Shown here in pieces: positions 11,541 to 13,524 of a stretch of 13,524 nt of DNA. Under the pieces are notes generated by a model that ran no database searches, was not told the DNA's origin, and saw only the letters and a list, made by a program, of their open reading frames with translations. Origin of the DNA: JBFGSX01 sp041581335 (GTDB taxonomy: Archaea; Thermoplasmatota; E2; JACPAO01; JAHFTW01); NCBI GenBank assembly GCA_041581335.1, contig JBFIDG010000044.1, positions 1-13,524 of the forward strand, read 5' to 3'. The stretch's first letter is position 1. Every line of letters begins with the position of its first letter. Both the position numbers and the translations under genes were made by a program.

Positions 11541-12950
11541 ATGCTGACCCGGCGGCTATTGGATCGCATGACCAACGCTGGCCCCGCCATCGGTGTCTGC
11601 ATCTTCGTCACGCTGCTGGGCGTCGCCGTCTCCGCGACCCTGTGGTCAGGGCAGCCCGAGGCGGCACCTGCGGGCGCCGTGACCGAGCCTATCACGGTGA
11701 CCATCGACATGGTCAGCGTCACCTATGCCCCGGCGAGCATCACCATCCCCGTCGGCTCAACGGTGATCTGGAAGAACCTCGACCCCTTCGGCCACACGGT
11801 CAGCCCCACAGATACCAGCAGATGGGGCACCCAAGGCAGCGGCGATGCCCCCGCGGACTGGCTGCAAGAAGGCGAATCCTGGAGCCACACCTTCACCAAG
11901 GCCGGCACCTACGACTACTACTGCTTGCCCCACGCGGTCTTCACGAACGGCGCCTGGCAAGGCATGATCGGCACCATCATCGTCGCCGAGCAGGCCCCCG
12001 CGGACGGCGGGGCCCCCAAGCCCGGTGCCGCGATGCCCGTCAACGTCCAAGAGATCGGCCGTGACCCCGCCGACGTCCCCGCGCCGCTGCAGCGCGCCGC
12101 CGGCAAGGTCACCATCGACCTGAGCGCCGAGGAGGTCATCGCCGAGATGGCCGACGGCACCACCTTCCCGTACTGGACCTTCAACGGCACCGTGCCGGGC
12201 CCCATGCTGCGCGTCGTGCAAGGCGACGAGGTCACGCTGCGCCTGCACAACCTCCCCAGCAGCAGCACCGGCCACAACATCGATCTGCACGCCGTCACCG
12301 GCCCCGGCGGCGGTGCTGCGTTGACCGACGCAGACCCAGGCGAGACGGCGTCTTTCACCTTCAAGGCCCTCAACGCCGGCCTCTACATCTATCACTGCGC
12401 CTTCCAGGACCCGGCCCTGCACGTGGGCCACGGCATGTACGGACTCATCCTCGTCGAACCCCCCGGCGGCCTGCCACCCGTTGACAAAGAGTTCTACGTG
12501 GTCCAAGGGGACTTCTACACCCCGTTTGGCGCCAAGGACACCGGCCACCACCCCCACGATCCGGTCAGCGCCGACGCCGAGGACCCGACCTTCGTCGTCT
12601 TCAACGGCCGCGTCGGCAGCCTCAGCCAACGCATGCTGCACGCCGACGTCAACGACACCGTCCGCATCTTCTTTGGAAACGGCGGCCCCAACCTGGTCTC
12701 CTCATTCCACGTCATCGGTGAGATCTTCGACCGCGTCTACTCCGAGGCCTCCACGGACAGTCCGCCCCTCGAAAGCGTCCAGACCACCCTCGTCCCCGCG
12801 GGCGGGGCCACCATGGTGGAGTTCAAAGTGGAGGTCCCGGGGCAGTTCTTCCTCGTGGACCACAGCCTGAACCGCTTGCACAAGGGGGCATTCGGCATCC
12901 TCGAGGTCGCGGGGCCGCCAGACCCCAGCATCTACCGCGAAGGCCCATAG
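11541..12950 (+). CDS. nirK: copper-containing nitrite reductase (AniA-like NirK) with extra N-terminal cupredoxin domain
   Basis: Reduces nitrite to nitric oxide outside the cytoplasmic membrane. The 469-residue product has a membrane anchor or signal segment (about 17-36), then an added cupredoxin (about 50-150) with type 1 copper ligands H85, C128, H131 and M142. The two-domain NirK core follows. Type 1 site: H245, C286, H294, M299. Type 2 site: H250, H285, H441. Catalytic D248 and H390 ('SSFHVIGEIFD'). Motifs such as 'YWTFNGTVPGPMLRV' and 'YVVQGDFYT' match the AniA branch. The Trp preceding the type 1 His in many NirK is Leu293. The N-terminal cupredoxin probably relays electrons, as in Hyphomicrobium denitrificans NirK. 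ATG 11541 supplies the basic 'TRRLLDR' n-region; ATG 11568 fits the promoter spacing better. No nor or nos genes are nearby. Confidence 0.95.
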   Translation: MLTRRLLDRMTNAGPAIGVCIFVTLLGVAVSATLWSGQPEAAPAGAVTEPITVTIDMVSVTYAPASITIPVGSTVIWKNLDPFGHTVSPTDTSRWGTQGSGDAPADWLQEGESWSHTFTKAGTYDYYCLPHAVFTNGAWQGMIGTIIVAEQAPADGGAPKPGAAMPVNVQEIGRDPADVPAPLQRAAGKVTIDLSAEEVIAEMADGTTFPYWTFNGTVPGPMLRVVQGDEVTLRLHNLPSSSTGHNIDLHAVTGPGGGAALTDADPGETASFTFKALNAGLYIYHCAFQDPALHVGHGMYGLILVEPPGGLPPVDKEFYVVQGDFYTPFGAKDTGHHPHDPVSADAEDPTFVVFNGRVGSLSQRMLHADVNDTVRIFFGNGGPNLVSSFHVIGEIFDRVYSEASTDSPPLESVQTTLVPAGGATMVEFKVEVPGQFFLVDHSLNRLHKGAFGILEVAGPPDPSIYREGP

Positions 12951-12996
12951 GCCGACGGCGACAGGCACTTAGCCCAGCCCTGGCAGAAATGGCCCC

Positions 12997-13524
12997 ATGG
13001 ACCATGCCCTGAGCCTGGTCGACGCCTACCTGCAAGTGAACGGGTTCTTCACCGTCAAGGAGTACCCGATCCTGGAACGGGTCCAAGGCGGTGTGCGGGA
13101 AGCCACGGACATCGACGTCCTCGCCGTGCGCCTACCCCACGCAGGACGCGTGCTGCCCCGCCGCGACATGCCTGTGGGGCCCAAGATGGATGTCGATCCG
13201 CTCCTGGACTTCAAGGTCGGCCGCGGCGAGTTCATCATCGGCGAGGTCAAGACCGGCACAGGCGACATGAATCCAGCCATGTGGCGCCATTCGGTCCTCT
13301 TCGAGGCCATGCGGCGCTTCGGCGTCTGCGACAGGCCTGGCCTCGATTCGGCCGCCAAGAAGCTGCGAGAGACCGGCGAGGCGATGACGGCGGCAGGACG
13401 CATCCGGCTCGTGGCGTTCTCCAGTCGCCCCAGTGACCGCGGCGTGCCGCACTTGGACATCACTCTCGACCACGTCGTGCGGTTCCTGGAGCAGTACATT
13501 GACAACCACTGGGCCATCCACCGC
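12997..13524 (+). CDS. PD-(D/E)XK nuclease-like protein (C-terminus cut off by window edge)
   Basis: 176 codons are visible with no stop. The pattern fits a restriction-endonuclease-like fold: an N-terminal helix and strand ('LVDAYLQVNGFFTVKEYPI', 7-25), 'ATDIDVLAVRLP' (36-47) supplying the acidic residue (D38 or D40), then 'FIIGEVKTG' (79-87) with the E83-x-K85 pair. A helical segment follows ('FEAMRRFGVCD', 102-112), then a strand ('RIRLVAFSS', 135-143). Proteins with this start are found in many bacteria and archaea and are usually left as hypothetical; whether it cuts DNA is not known. A weak ACTTAG box is centred about 28 nt before the ATG. It follows nirK by 46 nt but has no evident link to nitrite reduction. 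Confidence 0.8.
   Translation, partial: MDHALSLVDAYLQVNGFFTVKEYPILERVQGGVREATDIDVLAVRLPHAGRVLPRRDMPVGPKMDVDPLLDFKVGRGEFIIGEVKTGTGDMNPAMWRHSVLFEAMRRFGVCDRPGLDSAAKKLRETGEAMTAAGRIRLVAFSSRPSDRGVPHLDITLDHVVRFLEQYIDNHWAIHR

Noticed and set aside
1..13524. CRISPR arrays, insertion sequences, attachment sites, rRNA or tRNA genes
   Set aside because: Looked for by eye on both strands; no regularly spaced direct repeats, transposase or integrase motifs, or RNA gene consensus were found.

Overview
The window is GC-rich and gene-dense and most likely comes from a euryarchaeal genome, probably the Thermoplasmatota or a related lineage. The lineage call is inference. It rests on several signs: AT-rich TATA-like boxes about 24-31 nt upstream of several start codons with few Shine-Dalgarno motifs; an endonuclease IV-like TIM-barrel protein with the archaeal-style N-terminus 'FGPAGIPLSCKGRT'; 6-phospho-3-hexuloisomerase; a stand-alone Lrp ligand-binding domain; and paired single-domain MgtE proteins next to PhoU/TrkA-C proteins. 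A bacterial-type phosphoglycerate kinase and an AniA-like copper nitrite reductase suggest some genes acquired from bacteria.

Layout. 1-855 (-): 3'-truncated dihydroorotate dehydrogenase (pyrD). 1063-1413 (+): small basic protein with two C-x9-C-x10-C-x2-H zinc motifs. 1468-1620 (+): 50-residue C2H2 zinc-finger protein. Convergent to it, 1617-2087 (-) encodes a minimal RNase III-fold protein without dsRBD and 2177-2926 (-) an HELLH metallopeptidase. 2927-3128 is intergenic and holds divergent promoters and a set of nested inverted repeats. 3129-3666 (+): Lrp-type ligand-binding domain plus a three-helix membrane protein. 3663-9347 is all on the minus strand. Read in transcription order it holds a short N-terminal-domain paralogue, a larger Trp/Asp-repeat protein ending in a zinc motif, two MgtE half-transporters, two PhoU-TrkA_C proteins, pgk, and a small protein of unknown function. 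The last six are overlapping or closely spaced, three of the junctions being 4-nt ATGA overlaps. From a palindromic CTTATAAG element, 9461-11485 (+) runs the other way with an endonuclease IV-like/coiled-coil/tandem-domain fusion and a hexulose-phosphate isomerase. 11541-12950 (+) is a nitrite reductase with an extra N-terminal cupredoxin. A PD-(D/E)XK nuclease-like gene (12997, +) runs off the end.

How the genes fit together. The MgtE pair and the PhoU-TrkA_C pair look like one regulated divalent-cation transport unit. NirK implies periplasmic or surface nitrite reduction to NO. The most novel part is around 7.8-10.9 kb. There the two divergent transcription units on either side of the shared TATA element both encode a small 'YxLY ... 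GLPfLR'-type domain: one copy in the Trp/Asp-repeat protein, two in the nuclease-like fusion. The Trp/Asp-repeat protein also carries the same zinc motif found twice in the protein at 1063-1413. This points to a lineage-specific set of proteins built from shared small domains, possibly linked to DNA repair or nucleic-acid handling. That function is a hypothesis.
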